A stretch of DNA of 50,439 bases. It comes from Prochlorococcus sp. AG-402-B19 (GTDB lineage Bacteria; Cyanobacteriota; Cyanobacteriia; PCC-6307; Cyanobiaceae). The notes under the pieces are model-generated. The model did no database searches. It was not told where the DNA came from and saw nothing but the letters and a program-made list of their open reading frames with translations. Shown piece after piece: positions 37,045-46,078 of this stretch. Both the position numbers and the translations under genes were made by a program. How positions within the stretch are numbered: position 1 is the first letter of the stretch; every line of letters begins with the position of its first letter. Location of the stretch: the NCBI GenBank assembly GCA_003279615.1, contig QCHM01000010.1, positions 1 through 50,439 of the forward strand, read 5' to 3'.

Positions 37045-38001
37045 TTGCAAGTAACTTTCCTAGGAACAAGTTCAGGGGTCCCAACCCTGACTAGAAACGT
37101 ATCAGCAATGGTACTTAAGCCTCCACAAAGATCAGATTTGTGGTTGTTCGATTGTGGCGAAGGTACTCAGCATCAGTTCATAAGGAGCAATCTTAAATTA
37201 TCTCAAATAAAAAAAATATTTATAACTCACATGCATGGTGACCATATCTATGGCCTACCTGGACTACTAGCAAGTATTGGCTTAGCTGGTAGCAGCTCCG
37301 GCATTGAGATTTATGGGCCTACACCTCTTAAAAATTTTGTTGATGCTTGCTTATACAACAGTTCGAGTAGATTGGCTTACTCTTTAAAATTTCATAAAGT
37401 TGAACATGCTGCTATTAAAAATGAGATTTTATTTGAAGATTCCGAATTAGAAATCAAAGCTGCTCCACTCAAGCATCGAATCCCCTCTTTTGCTTACAGG
37501 GTAAATCAGAAATCCAGACCAGGAAGATTCGATATAGATAAAGCAAGATCACAAAAAATCCCTCCTGGTCCCTTATATGCCGCATTACAGAGAGGTGAAG
37601 AAGTGAAGTTAGATGATGGAAGAATTTTCTCTGGGAATGAATTCTGCGGACCACCTAGATCTGGAATTAGCATGGTTTACTGCACAGATACTGTATATAC
37701 AGAGTCCGCAATTGAAATTTCGAGAGAAGCCGATCTTTTGATTCATGAAGCTACTTATGCTTATCAAGAAACTGAGATGGCTTATCAACGCGGTCATTCA
37801 ACTGCCACCATGGCAGCTCAAATTGCGGCAAAAGCAAACGTAAATCAATTAATTTTGACTCATTTGAGTCCGAGATATACCCCTGGGAATGAAACAAGTC
37901 CTAATGATTTGCTTAATGAAGCAAAAGCAATTTTTCCAAATACCCAGTTAGCGAAAGACTTTTTGCAAATTGACCTAAAAAAACGCTGCAACAGTTCTTG
38001 A
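37045..38001 (+). CDS. rnz: Ribonuclease Z
   Basis: A 318-residue metallo-beta-lactamase-fold nuclease that trims tRNA 3' trailers. It starts [19 protein letters not shown] and has the metal motif [19 protein letters not shown] (about residues 59-77). [20 protein letters not shown] is the flexible arm region. VYCTDT and LIHEATY and the [14 protein letters not shown] block give the remaining metal ligands, with LTHLSPRY near the end. The start is TTG at 37045. Expected because many tRNAs here do not encode CCA, as with tRNA-Gly in this window. Confidence 0.96.
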   Translation: MQVTFLGTSSGVPTLTRNVSAMVLKPPQRSDLWLFDCGEGTQHQFIRSNLKLSQIKKIFITHMHGDHIYGLPGLLASIGLAGSSSGIEIYGPTPLKNFVDACLYNSSSRLAYSLKFHKVEHAAIKNEILFEDSELEIKAAPLKHRIPSFAYRVNQKSRPGRFDIDKARSQKIPPGPLYAALQRGEEVKLDDGRIFSGNEFCGPPRSGISMVYCTDTVYTESAIEISREADLLIHEATYAYQETEMAYQRGHSTATMAAQIAAKANVNQLILTHLSPRYTPGNETSPNDLLNEAKAIFPNTQLAKDFLQIDLKKRCNSS

Positions 38002-38076
38002 TCCCTTTGCCTATGAAATGCCACTACATGAAACAATGGTCGAGTTTGGTGCTTCCGTCAATCGCTGGCGTTATTA

Positions 38077-38625
38077 ATGGACTCTCTTATTTCTTCTCTT
38101 AAACGGTCCCTTACAAGACTATTTGTTTTGATACCTGTGCTTGTAAGTCTCAGTATTAGTCCTCTTTCTGTAAGTGCCCTGTATCCCAGCGACCCTTCTT
38201 CAGTAGAGGCGCTAGATACAAGCTTGGCAGGACAGGACTTACAAAATACAGAGTATGTAAAATACGACTTATCAGGAAAAGATCTTGGTGGGGCGAATTT
38301 CACTGGGGCTTATTTCAGTGTCTCAAGTTTGAAGGGCTCTGATCTAACAGGGGCAAACATGACTAATGTTATTGCCTATGCAACAAGGTTTGACAATGCA
38401 AACCTTACGAATGTCAATCTCACAGGTGCAGAATTACTAAAAAGTATTTTTGATGGTGCTACCATTGATGGTGCTGACTTTACTGATGCTGTATTAGATA
38501 GAAGTCAACAAAAAAAACTATGCAAAGTAGCCACTGGTAACACAGCCGATAGCCTTGGTTGTAGCACTACTGCTGCTGGATATGTTCCTGCAACCAAAGG
38601 TCAAGGTTTTAATCCAGGTACATAA
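38077..38625 (+). CDS. Exported pentapeptide-repeat protein
   Basis: A 182-residue protein with a signal peptide (about residues 1-37, with hydrophobic LFVLIPVLVSLSISPLSVSA). Pentapeptide repeats of the A(D/N)LXX type run from about 65 to 145: LGGANFTG, GSDLTGANMTN, FDNANLTNVNLTGAELL and GATIDGADFTDAVLD. The C-terminus has two cysteines (KLCKVATG and LGCSTT). Such proteins are common in the thylakoid lumen of cyanobacteria. The role is unknown. ATG start at 38077. It is followed by a strong bidirectional terminator. Confidence 0.88.
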   Translation: MDSLISSLKRSLTRLFVLIPVLVSLSISPLSVSALYPSDPSSVEALDTSLAGQDLQNTEYVKYDLSGKDLGGANFTGAYFSVSSLKGSDLTGANMTNVIAYATRFDNANLTNVNLTGAELLKSIFDGATIDGADFTDAVLDRSQQKKLCKVATGNTADSLGCSTTAAGYVPATKGQGFNPGT

Positions 38626-38640
38626 ATTTATCTAAAATTT

Positions 38641-38687
38641 ATTAACCAATAAAAAAAGGGCCAATGGCCCTTTTTTTATTGGTTAAT
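38641..38687. terminator. Bidirectional intrinsic terminator, perfect 22-bp stem
   Basis: The two arms (38641-38662 and 38666-38687) are perfect complements around the loop AAT. The core GGGCC/GGCCC is next to seven A and seven T, so transcripts from both sides end in a U-tract. It separates two convergent genes, the pentapeptide-repeat protein and the small membrane protein. Confidence 0.95.
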
Positions 38688-38704
38688 TTAAGACCTAACG
38701 TTTA

Positions 38705-38896
38705 TCACTTAGTGATAAGGAAAAAAGCCGCGGCAGCTCCCCCTACTGCAAACATAGGCAGTCCAACAAGCAAATGTGAGGTACCAAAGCCAAAGCCTTT
38801 TTGGCGCAATATAAAATAGCCAACCCCAGCAGCTCCAGCTGCTAAAGGAATAGCAGCAGTAGCCGCGGAAGCAACAGCGTGATAGTCGAAGTTCAT
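38705..38896 (-). CDS. Small alanine/glycine-rich membrane protein, unknown function
   Basis: A 63-residue protein with two membrane helices, about residues 8-29 (ASAATAAIPLAAGAAGVGYFIL) and 39-60 (HLLVGLPMFAVGGAAAAFFLI), joined by a short loop RQKGFGFGTS. High alanine and glycine suggests tight helix packing. The base composition is GC-richer than its surroundings, as in highly expressed photosynthesis-related genes, but no family is recognised. ATG start and its own strong terminator support a real gene. Confidence 0.75.
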   Translation of the reverse strand: MNFDYHAVASAATAAIPLAAGAAGVGYFILRQKGFGFGTSHLLVGLPMFAVGGAAAAFFLITK

Positions 38897-39048
38897 CCCT
38901 GTGTTGAAATTTATTTAATTATAATTATCCTTCGAAAACTTAAAATTGAATGAACTTGTGCCTGAAATGCTTCATATCTTCATCACTTTAAATCCAAACA
39001 AATCATTCAACTGAATAAAAGACTTGAGATAATTGCTAATTTTTGAAT

Positions 39049-39438
39049 TCAAGCCAATTGAGGTGCAATATTTGAGCTGTCTCTAGAACGTGGATGTTTG
39101 CTGTACCACCATTCCTGCAAATCTGAATCTAAGCGTCGAGAAAATAAAGTCAAAATTGTTTTCGTTGGCTTCACCCCTGGTTGGATAATCTCAACAGAAT
39201 ATGTTGGACATTTCTGAGCTGCTATATCAGCTACCAATCTTTTACCTATTCTTCTCCAGCTAGGCTCTTTACTGCGCCATGAGAGCCTACAACAAGGCCA
39301 TGGTAAATCTTCACGATCATATAAACGGCAACAAGGGCCTATGACCCTATAACTATATTGACCCCCAATACTTGAGTGAATAGAGCCATGATCCATAAGA
39401 CTTTGAACTCCTTCTTTTGGCAAAACTTCTGAAATCAA
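39049..39438 (-). CDS. Cysteine-pair protein next to ferredoxin, unknown function
   Basis: A 129-residue hypothetical. Two cysteine pairs occur in GPCCRLYDREDLPWPCCRLSW (about residues 35-54), a CC-x11-CC spacing that could bind metal. It is rich in arginine and tryptophan, with LVADIAAQKCPTYSVEIIQPG and SDLQEWWYSKHP later. The start is TTG at 39438, or ATG at 39396 if shorter. It lies 109 bases downstream of the ferredoxin gene on the same strand. I recall similar uncharacterised proteins in marine picocyanobacteria. Confidence 0.65.
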   Translation of the reverse strand: MISEVLPKEGVQSLMDHGSIHSSIGGQYSYRVIGPCCRLYDREDLPWPCCRLSWRSKEPSWRRIGKRLVADIAAQKCPTYSVEIIQPGVKPTKTILTLFSRRLDSDLQEWWYSKHPRSRDSSNIAPQLA

Positions 39439-39547
39439 TTAATTCTTAAATAATTTTATTTGCGCCCATAAGAACACAAATTAGAGGTTGGCGAAGAAGA
39501 AGCTCTTTGGCAAGCAAAACAAGAACAATCTTGTGAAAAATTTAATA

Positions 39548-39847
39548 TCAATACATTTCTTCCTCTGCATGAGTTCTAATTGTGCAATCAGAGGTTGCAA
39601 ATGCGACACAAGTCAAAATATAACCTTTTTTTATTTGATCATCATCCAAAAAACTTTGATCTTGTTGCTCAACCACTCCTTTTTCTAATTTAGCGACACA
39701 AGTTGAACAAGCTCCAGACCTACAAGAAAAAGGGAGATCAATATTTTGTTCAATTGCGGAGTCAAGAATATATTTGTCATCTGGAATATCAATAACTTCT
39801 TTAAGACCACTTAACTCATGAATAAAAGTGACCTTAAAAGATGACAT
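39548..39847 (-). CDS. 2Fe-2S plant-type ferredoxin
   Basis: A 99-residue electron carrier. Cluster ligands follow the plant-type CxxxxCxxC...C pattern: [11 protein letters not shown] (three cysteines, about residues 41-49) and the fourth in YILTCVAF (about 79). It is not the main photosynthetic PetF as far as I can tell, because the N-terminus ([23 protein letters not shown]) and the charged C-terminal end THAEEEMY differ from PetF. The partner is unknown. ATG start. prmA lies just upstream, 35 bases away, on the same strand. Confidence 0.93.
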   Translation of the reverse strand: MSSFKVTFIHELSGLKEVIDIPDDKYILDSAIEQNIDLPFSCRSGACSTCVAKLEKGVVEQQDQSFLDDDQIKKGYILTCVAFATSDCTIRTHAEEEMY

Positions 39848-39882
39848 AAAGCGTTTGATTTGAAAATAGATAGTTTATTAAT

Positions 39883-40818
39883 TTAAGACATCTTTCGTGT
39901 TAAGAGCATCAAAGCCCATTGCTCTTTTGTCTGAATATCAAGTACTTCCCATCCTAGAGGCAAAAAGAATTCTTGAAGTTCTTTAATTTGTCCAACTAAT
40001 AAACCAGACAAAATAACTTTACCCTTGTATCCAATAATTTTTGAGAAGCCTGGTCCCAATGATTTAATGACAGGTGCAAGAATATTACACAGGAGCAAAT
40101 CAATTTTTGTTTCAGAGATATTAACCTCAAGTTCATTAATAGAGCCAAGAGAAACATTAAGTAAATGTTCAGGAAAACCATTTAAAGCTGAATTAATTTT
40201 AGTAGCAGATATCGCTAAAGAATCCGTATCAACAGCGAAAGCCCTCTTTGCTCCTAATTTCAAACAAGTTAAAGATAATATTCCGCTGCCGCAACCCAAA
40301 TCGGCAATTGTTTTACCCACTGGTGGATCATTGTCCAATGCTTCAATGCATAAACGCGTAGAAGGATGGCTACCAGTTCCAAAAGCACTTCCTGGATCTA
40401 AAAGAATAATTTTTCGTTCTAAATATTTTTTAGGAACGTCTAACCATGCGGGTAAAATTAAAATTAATTTTCCTATAGGATCAGGTTTCCAGTTTTTTTT
40501 CCAGAATAGGCTCCAATCTTCATCTTTTACTTGAGTCCATTTACAAGCAGGCAAACTTAATTGAAAAGGTTTTGCTAACGAAATTAAGGATTGGACTAGC
40601 TTCTGCTGATCTCTAACTGACCATTCACTCAAAGGAAGCCATACAAAAAGAGTTTGCGTAGAATTATTACCCGGATCTTGTTCAAAAGAAAATCTACTAA
40701 TTTCTAAATTTTTTAGAAGCCAATAAAACGAATCTTCCAGTTCAAAAGGAATTACTTGTTCTAATCTCAACCAAACAAACTGAGAGTTAGGTAGGTTTAT
40801 ATTTTGTTCAACTAACAA
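39883..40818 (-). CDS. prmA: Ribosomal protein L11 methyltransferase
   Basis: A 311-residue SAM-dependent enzyme that trimethylates L11. The N-terminal substrate domain occupies about the first 120 residues. The catalytic domain has DPGSAFGTGSHPSTRLCIEAL, TIADLGCGSGILSLTCLKLGA, the FAVDTDSLAISATKINSALNG segment and DLLLCNILAPVI with the N-P-P-like motif position. The TTG at 40818 lies directly after the serA stop, suggesting coupling to serA. Confidence 0.95.
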   Translation of the reverse strand: MLVEQNINLPNSQFVWLRLEQVIPFELEDSFYWLLKNLEISRFSFEQDPGNNSTQTLFVWLPLSEWSVRDQQKLVQSLISLAKPFQLSLPACKWTQVKDEDWSLFWKKNWKPDPIGKLILILPAWLDVPKKYLERKIILLDPGSAFGTGSHPSTRLCIEALDNDPPVGKTIADLGCGSGILSLTCLKLGAKRAFAVDTDSLAISATKINSALNGFPEHLLNVSLGSINELEVNISETKIDLLLCNILAPVIKSLGPGFSKIIGYKGKVILSGLLVGQIKELQEFFLPLGWEVLDIQTKEQWALMLLTRKMS

Positions 40819-40819
40819 A

Positions 40820-42406
40820 TTATAAAGTCACAGAATGAGCTTCATTTATTCCTTGCATAGATAGGATTGATCCCAGTAGCTCTGATGGAATAGGGTCATC
40901 AATACTTAAAACCATCACAGCCTCTCCTCGAACAATCCTTCTTCCTACTTGCATTGATGCAATATTAACATTATGTTTTCCAAGCATTGATCCTATCTGG
41001 CCAATAATTCCAGGCATATCTCTATGCCTGGTAAAAAGCATATGTCTACTTGGTACAAAATTTATTGGATATTCATCGATACTCGTAATGCCCAAATCAC
41101 CATCACCGAAGATAGTGCCAGAGACACTGTGCGAACCTTTATCGCTAAAACTATCCAGTTGAAGGGAACCTCGAGAGAATTCTGGACTCACTTCATCCTT
41201 CATTTCGACGACATCAATACCACGACCTTTTGCTTCTAAAGATGCATTTACATAATTGATTTTGTCCCCCAGCGCACTAGTAAGCAATCCTTTTAAAGTA
41301 GCAATAACTAAAGGCTGTGATGGATGTTGAGAGAACTCTCCTTGCAGGCGTACTTGTAACTTTTGAATCTGTCCGCCCGAAATTTGACTAACTAACAAAC
41401 CTAATGTTTCGGCAAGTTTTAAATGAGGTTTAAGACTATCCATTATTTCTGCGCTCAGGCCTGGAATATTTACCGCGCTGCGAGCAGGCAACCCTAAAAG
41501 AACATCTCTAATTTGTTCTGCCACATCAATAGCTACATTTGCTTGCGCCTCAACGGTCGAAGCACCTAAATGAGGAGTCAGCACCAATCCATTCTTTACT
41601 GAACGCAGTGGTGAGCTATCAGTTAAAGGTTCTTCCGCATATACATCAATGGCAGCACCTTTAATAATATTTGCTTCTAGTGCATGAGCTAAATCATTTT
41701 CATTAATAATTCCACCTCTCGCACAATTAACTAATCTCGCATTTGGCTTCATTTTTCTTAGAAGATCCATATCTACTAAATTCTCAGTTTCAGGGGTCCT
41801 TGGGAGGTGAAGGGTTACGTAATCAGATTCTTTGAAAAGTTGCTCAATTTCACTTAATTGAACCTGCATTTGCTGAGCTCTTTCAATAGAGACAAAAGGA
41901 TCAAATCCAATGACTTCCATTCCCATTGCATTCGCAACCTTGGCGACATGAGATCCAATCTTGCCAAGTCCTACAACTCCTAAAGTTTTTTTATAAAGCT
42001 CATTCCCTACGTATTTTTTTCGATCCCAGTCTCCATCAAACATACTTGCATTTGCTTGAGGAATATTTCTGGATAATGCAAGCATCATTGCGAGAGCATG
42101 CTCTGCTGCCGCAATGGTATTTCCTCCTGGAGAATTAACAACTATTACTCCCTTTTTGGTGGCCGCTGGCACATCAACATTATCAACTCCAACTCCTGCT
42201 CTTCCAATAATTCTTAATTTCGCAGCTTCAGAAATCACATCTGAGGTAACCTGTGTTCCTGAGCGGATCATTAATCCGTCGTAATCACAAATTATATTCT
42301 TTAACTGGTCTATTGATAGGCCTACTTTTTGGTCAACCTGAGCAACCTGCGTAAGAATATCTAAACCTGCTTGATCAATTGGATCAGAAACAAGAACTTT
42401 CGTCAT
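40820..42406 (-). CDS. serA: D-3-phosphoglycerate dehydrogenase
   Basis: A 528-residue enzyme for the first step of serine synthesis. RAGVGVDNVDVPAATKKGV opens the substrate site; the NAD fold has GVVGLGKIGSHVAKVANAMG; LVNCARGGIINENDLAHAL holds the catalytic arginine and LTPHLGASTVEAQ the histidine. It is the long type with an intervening ASB domain (about 320-450) and a C-terminal ACT domain (RDMPGIIGQIGSMLGKHNVNIASMQVGR), which usually gives serine feedback. ATG start. prmA follows within a base or two. Confidence 0.97.
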   Translation of the reverse strand: MTKVLVSDPIDQAGLDILTQVAQVDQKVGLSIDQLKNIICDYDGLMIRSGTQVTSDVISEAAKLRIIGRAGVGVDNVDVPAATKKGVIVVNSPGGNTIAAAEHALAMMLALSRNIPQANASMFDGDWDRKKYVGNELYKKTLGVVGLGKIGSHVAKVANAMGMEVIGFDPFVSIERAQQMQVQLSEIEQLFKESDYVTLHLPRTPETENLVDMDLLRKMKPNARLVNCARGGIINENDLAHALEANIIKGAAIDVYAEEPLTDSSPLRSVKNGLVLTPHLGASTVEAQANVAIDVAEQIRDVLLGLPARSAVNIPGLSAEIMDSLKPHLKLAETLGLLVSQISGGQIQKLQVRLQGEFSQHPSQPLVIATLKGLLTSALGDKINYVNASLEAKGRGIDVVEMKDEVSPEFSRGSLQLDSFSDKGSHSVSGTIFGDGDLGITSIDEYPINFVPSRHMLFTRHRDMPGIIGQIGSMLGKHNVNIASMQVGRRIVRGEAVMVLSIDDPIPSELLGSILSMQGINEAHSVTL

Positions 42407-42510
42407 TAAAGGCGATAAACGTGCCGATCTGAACTTTAGTGATCTATTTGCCGCTGACCAGATTTATGTTGAGCAGGATTGAAAATCCAAACATTTCTAG
42501 GAGCTAATTC

Positions 42511-43077
42511 GTGTCCACATGCGTCATCGTATTCAAGGGAAAGCAACCAGCAAAAGAGTTTCTTCTCAAATTAAGAGAGGCTCAAACACCTATCAGGAGC
42601 TGCGATCTTATCGAACCCTTGAATAAAAAAATAAGCACTGAGGATATGAATTTAGAAATTCCTGAGGCATTATTTATTAGCCAATTAAATTTTAATAATG
42701 TCAAACTTTTGAATCCAACTCTTGCTCGAAATGAACGCCAAAAAACATTAGCGGCATGGTTAATACCTTTTGGTTTTATTACAGGCTTAAGCTTTTCACA
42801 AATGACCGATCTAAAAACATTTGCAGACATGGGATTCCCTAATCAATTTGAAAAACTTTTAGGTGGCCTAGTCGGAATGCTTTCAGGATGGTTAGGGAGT
42901 TTTTTTTCAGCTGGGAATATTAACCAAGATATTGATGATGACATAAGAGCTCTTCGCAAAAAAAGTGAGCAAGGTTTTTGGTTGATAATTCTTGAAATGC
43001 CAATCGAATTAGAATTACCTTGGGCAATCATAAAAGAAACAAATTGCCTAGAAGTTATAACAATAGGACAACAATAA
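42511..43077 (+). CDS. Conserved membrane protein, unknown function
   Basis: A 188-residue protein. The N-terminal 75 residues form a soluble domain (STCVIVFKGKQPAKEFLLKL and IRSCDLIEPLNKK). Two hydrophobic segments follow (LAAWLIPFGFITGLSFSQ about 80-98, and LLGGLVGMLSGWLGSFFSAG about 115-135, glycine-rich). The C-terminus is soluble again (DDIRALRKKSEQGFWLIILE), ending LEVITIGQQ. No named family recognised. The start is GTG at 42511; it is divergent from serA, with about 100 bases between. Confidence 0.75.
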   Translation: MSTCVIVFKGKQPAKEFLLKLREAQTPIRSCDLIEPLNKKISTEDMNLEIPEALFISQLNFNNVKLLNPTLARNERQKTLAAWLIPFGFITGLSFSQMTDLKTFADMGFPNQFEKLLGGLVGMLSGWLGSFFSAGNINQDIDDDIRALRKKSEQGFWLIILEMPIELELPWAIIKETNCLEVITIGQQ

Positions 43078-43223
43078 TTCTGATTTAAATAATATTTTTA
43101 AAAATTGAATATGAATTTAAATATTATTAATTAAAGATTAATTATTTTTCTACTTAATCAGAACAGAATATTAGGATAAGGTATATAATTACCTAAATAT
43201 AAAAAAAACTTCAATTTCTTTGC

Positions 43224-44012
43224 ATGCATCTTCCAAAAGAAAAGATTTTATACAATAGTCATTTTAAAAAAGAATTAGAAATTTTGCTTAAATATGCAGA
43301 GGAAGCATTAAAGAGGAGAGAACAAGTATGGTCTCCTTTTGTTTCAGCACCAATAATAGAAGAAGTTAACAATAAATTTAAAAATTTACATGATATAACT
43401 TGTCGATTTGAGGGTGGCTTTCCAAATGCAGAGCGAAAAAGAATATGTTTTGTAATGGCTGAAGAAGAAATAAACTCTTCTTATTCAAATATTCCCATAA
43501 AAGGGATTTATCTTAAAGGGAATTTCCTTTTTGATAGAGCCAAACAAAATGAATTTAGAAATTTCTTACATTTACATGATGTAAAAGACGATGAAATTGG
43601 CGATATTTGGTTAATTAGAGATAGAGGAGCACAAGCTATTTGCTCTGAAAAATATGCAGATTTGATGCATCAAAAGTTCGGAAAATTAAGAGAAGTCGAA
43701 GTAGAAATCGAATCAATATCAATCAGCGACATGGAGCTCCCTTTTACTAGACCAGAAAAAGTAATTCATACCGTTGAAGCATCTACAAGAATTGATGCAA
43801 TAGCCTCTGCAGGTTTTGGTTTATCAAGATCCAAAATAACAGCACAAATCAAGCAGGGAAGTTTGCGACTTAACTGGGCATTGAATAATCAGCCCAGCAA
43901 ATTGCTAAATATTGGAGACCTTATTCATTTAGAGAAAAAAGGTTCACTTAAAATTTTAAATATTGATAAAACGAAAAAGGATCGTTGGAGAATCAAATTA
44001 CTAAGGCAATGA
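43224..44012 (+). CDS. Photosystem II S4 domain protein (YlmH-like)
   Basis: A 262-residue RNA-binding protein. The N-terminal part (about 15-90) has LLKYAEEALKRREQVWSPFVSAP and GGFPNAERKRICF. The middle FLHLHDVKDDEIGDIWLIRDRGAQ is like the YlmH domain. The S4 domain is at about 185-250 (RIDAIASAGFGLSRSKITAQIKQGSLRLN). This layout matches the cyanobacterial 'PSII S4 domain protein' family, related to the Gram-positive division protein YlmH; it is thought to act on RNA with an effect on photosystem II, though the mechanism is unclear. ATG start. tRNA-Val follows. Confidence 0.9.
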   Translation: MHLPKEKILYNSHFKKELEILLKYAEEALKRREQVWSPFVSAPIIEEVNNKFKNLHDITCRFEGGFPNAERKRICFVMAEEEINSSYSNIPIKGIYLKGNFLFDRAKQNEFRNFLHLHDVKDDEIGDIWLIRDRGAQAICSEKYADLMHQKFGKLREVEVEIESISISDMELPFTRPEKVIHTVEASTRIDAIASAGFGLSRSKITAQIKQGSLRLNWALNNQPSKLLNIGDLIHLEKKGSLKILNIDKTKKDRWRIKLLRQ

Positions 44013-44079
44013 TTATTAGGTCCGATTGCCTGCTAACTTCGTTTAAGTAGTTTACCTAAAGTTCTCAATTGAATTATAA

Positions 44080-44151
44080 GGGCGATTAGCTCAGAGGTAG
44101 AGCACTACCTTGACACGGTAGGAGTCACTGGTTCGATTCCAGTATCGCCCA
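44080..44151 (+). tRNA. tRNA-Val (anticodon GAC)
   Basis: A 72-base cloverleaf: acceptor GGGCGAT pairs with ATCGCCC, D-arm with TTAGCTCAGAGGTAGAGC, anticodon loop TTGACAC giving GAC, and T-arm with CTGGTTCGATTCCAG. CCA is not encoded. It reads GUC and GUU codons. Confidence 0.97.
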
Positions 44152-44217
44152 TTCATCAACCTAGGATCGTTTGAATACTTATCAATATAAAGCAATACAG
44201 AAATTCTATAAAAGTAT

Positions 44218-44364
44218 TTACCTATCAAACATTTGATGAAGTTCAACCCATTTAATTTCACTCTCACTCTGATCAGCTAAATTAATAAAAGCACATTCAA
44301 CATTGGTTGATTTATCAATTTCCTTTTGTTTTAAAAATTTTTGACCCTCGATGTTTACAGTCAT
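44218..44364 (-). CDS. Small 48-residue hypothetical protein
   Basis: A short ORF: ATG at 44364, TAA ending at 44218, reading MTVNIEGQKFLKQKEIDKST, then NVECAFINLADQSESEIKWV and finishing ELHQMFDR. The composition is ordinary soluble protein, with balanced charges and no low-complexity run, unlike random AT-rich translation. No family recognised. It sits alone between tRNA-Val and murD, on the strand opposite both. Confidence 0.55.
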   Translation of the reverse strand: MTVNIEGQKFLKQKEIDKSTNVECAFINLADQSESEIKWVELHQMFDR

Positions 44365-44668
44365 CAAACATAAGCAAATACTTATGTATATAAACAACTA
44401 TTAAAATACAAAGCCAGAAGTATTAATATTTATTTAACCTCATTGAATTCAAATTAAAACATTAATTCTATGATTTACTAGTTGTAGGAATCGGTACGAC
44501 AGATTCAAGAAAAATGGACAAATAATTTTGTTTAAAACTCAAAACGATACGAATCTCAAAATATTTTATATTAGAGACTCGTCAAATCTCATAGAATAAA
44601 ATTAATACAATCTCAAGAACGACCTAAACCTTGAATTGAACATTATTTACATTAAAATTTAAATTAAA
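44365..44668. other. Intergenic region before murD
   Basis: About 300 AT-rich bases with no gene seen. They should hold the promoter of murD on the plus strand and of the 48-codon ORF on the minus strand. A GTA-N8-TAC palindrome at 44484-44497 is listed separately. Confidence 0.5.
44484..44497. promoter_or_regulatory. Candidate NtcA-type site GTAN8TAC
   Basis: GTAGGAATCGGTAC matches the NtcA consensus GTAN8TAC. A TAN3T box follows 25 bases later at 44523-44528, close to the usual 22-24 spacing of NtcA-activated promoters. The motif is short and is expected several times by chance in 50 kb of AT-rich DNA, so this is only a candidate. A plus-strand transcript would lead towards murD. Confidence 0.25.
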
Positions 44669-46078
44669 TTGTCAAAACAAAAAAATCCAAATCAAATACA
44701 TATTGTACTTGGATTAGGCACCTCAGGAATAAATGCAGCAAAACTACTTCAATCAGAAGGAAAGAACGTTTTAGTATTAGAAAACTATTCAAATGAAAAA
44801 CTAATAGATATATCTAAGAAATTAAAATCAGATGGAATAAATGCGATTTTATTAGACAAACCTCTTCATATTAATAATTTTAAGGATTGGATAGGAAAAA
44901 TTTCTTCGATTGTTGTTAGCCCAGGAATAGATTGGGAGCATAAAACTCTTAAAGAATTGAGGGGTAAAAATATTTATATGCAGGGAGAAGTTCAATTAGC
45001 ATGGGAAAGGTTAAGCCATATTCCATCTATTGGCATTACGGGGACGAATGGTAAAACGACCGTTACTAATATGCTTCATCATGTTCTTAAATTAAATAGT
45101 TTAAATAGTGACATGGGAGGGAATATAGGTAAGGCATTATCTAAAATCGCCTTAGAAAATAAGGCTCAAAATCACAAAAAATTAAACTGGTTGGTTATAG
45201 AATTAAGTAGTTATCAAATTGAAAGCTCACCAAAAATAAAACCAAGAATAGGAATATGGACAACATTTACTCCTGATCATTTAGAAAGACATCATGATAT
45301 AGAGACTTATTTCAACATCAAAAGGAGTTTATTAGAGAAATCATCCATTCGAATTTACAACTCTGATGATAAATATTTGTCACATAAAAGAAAAGAATTG
45401 CCAGAAGGTATATGGGTTGGAATAAATAATCAGTCCTCCTATTCTCATCATCCAAAATACTGGATCGATGAAAAAGGTTATATTTATGAAGATCAAATAC
45501 AGCTTTTCAACTCCTCCATTCTCAAAATCCCTGGCAAACATAATTTGCAAAACCTCCTTCTAGTTACAGCTGCAGCTAGAGAAATAGGTCTTGCTCAAGC
45601 ATCAATAGCGAAATCTATAAATTCATTCAAGCCAATCCCCCATAGACTCGAGTACTTAGGCAAGATAGGGAAATTAGTCATTTATAATGACAGTAAGGCT
45701 ACTAATTTTGACTCTTCATTAACTGCTTTAAAATCTGTGCCATCTCCAATAATTCTGCTAGCTGGTGGCCTCCTGAAAAAGGGAGATTGCATGACATGGA
45801 TAGAACAATTAAAGCAATCTACTAAGGGAGTAGTATTATTTGGAGTTAGTGCATTAGACCTAAAGAAAAGCATAGTAAAATCTTCATATAAAGGAGAGGT
45901 AATTATTAAAAAAAGTTTAGAAGAAGCTACAAAGGCTTCTATTAATTTTGCAAGAACAACAAATTCAAAAACCATACTGTTGTCTCCTGCATGTGCAAGT
46001 TTTGATCAATATAAAAGCTATGAAGAAAGAGGCGAGCACTTCAAAAAAATAGTTAAGAATTATGGAATTAAACAATAA
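44669..46078 (+). CDS. murD: UDP-N-acetylmuramoylalanine-D-glutamate ligase
   Basis: A 469-residue Mur ligase adding D-glutamate in peptidoglycan synthesis. The N-terminal domain binds UDP (HIVLGLGTSGINAAKLLQSEG). The ATP site is IGITGTNGKTTVTNMLHHVL (about residue 125). WLVIELSSYQIESSPKIKP and TFTPDHLERHHDIETYFNIK are central blocks; the C-terminal domain has PHRLEYLGKIGKLVIYNDSKATN and LLSPACASFDQYKSYEERGEHF. The start is TTG at 44669; no ATG is available before the domain. Confidence 0.96.
   Translation: MSKQKNPNQIHIVLGLGTSGINAAKLLQSEGKNVLVLENYSNEKLIDISKKLKSDGINAILLDKPLHINNFKDWIGKISSIVVSPGIDWEHKTLKELRGKNIYMQGEVQLAWERLSHIPSIGITGTNGKTTVTNMLHHVLKLNSLNSDMGGNIGKALSKIALENKAQNHKKLNWLVIELSSYQIESSPKIKPRIGIWTTFTPDHLERHHDIETYFNIKRSLLEKSSIRIYNSDDKYLSHKRKELPEGIWVGINNQSSYSHHPKYWIDEKGYIYEDQIQLFNSSILKIPGKHNLQNLLLVTAAAREIGLAQASIAKSINSFKPIPHRLEYLGKIGKLVIYNDSKATNFDSSLTALKSVPSPIILLAGGLLKKGDCMTWIEQLKQSTKGVVLFGVSALDLKKSIVKSSYKGEVIIKKSLEEATKASINFARTTNSKTILLSPACASFDQYKSYEERGEHFKKIVKNYGIKQ

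Noticed and set aside
39488..39688. 66-codon plus-strand frame
   Set aside because: It lies antisense to the ferredoxin gene, which has all four cluster cysteines.
40025..40534. 169-codon plus-strand frame
   Set aside because: It is fully antisense to prmA; long open antisense frames arise from codon bias.
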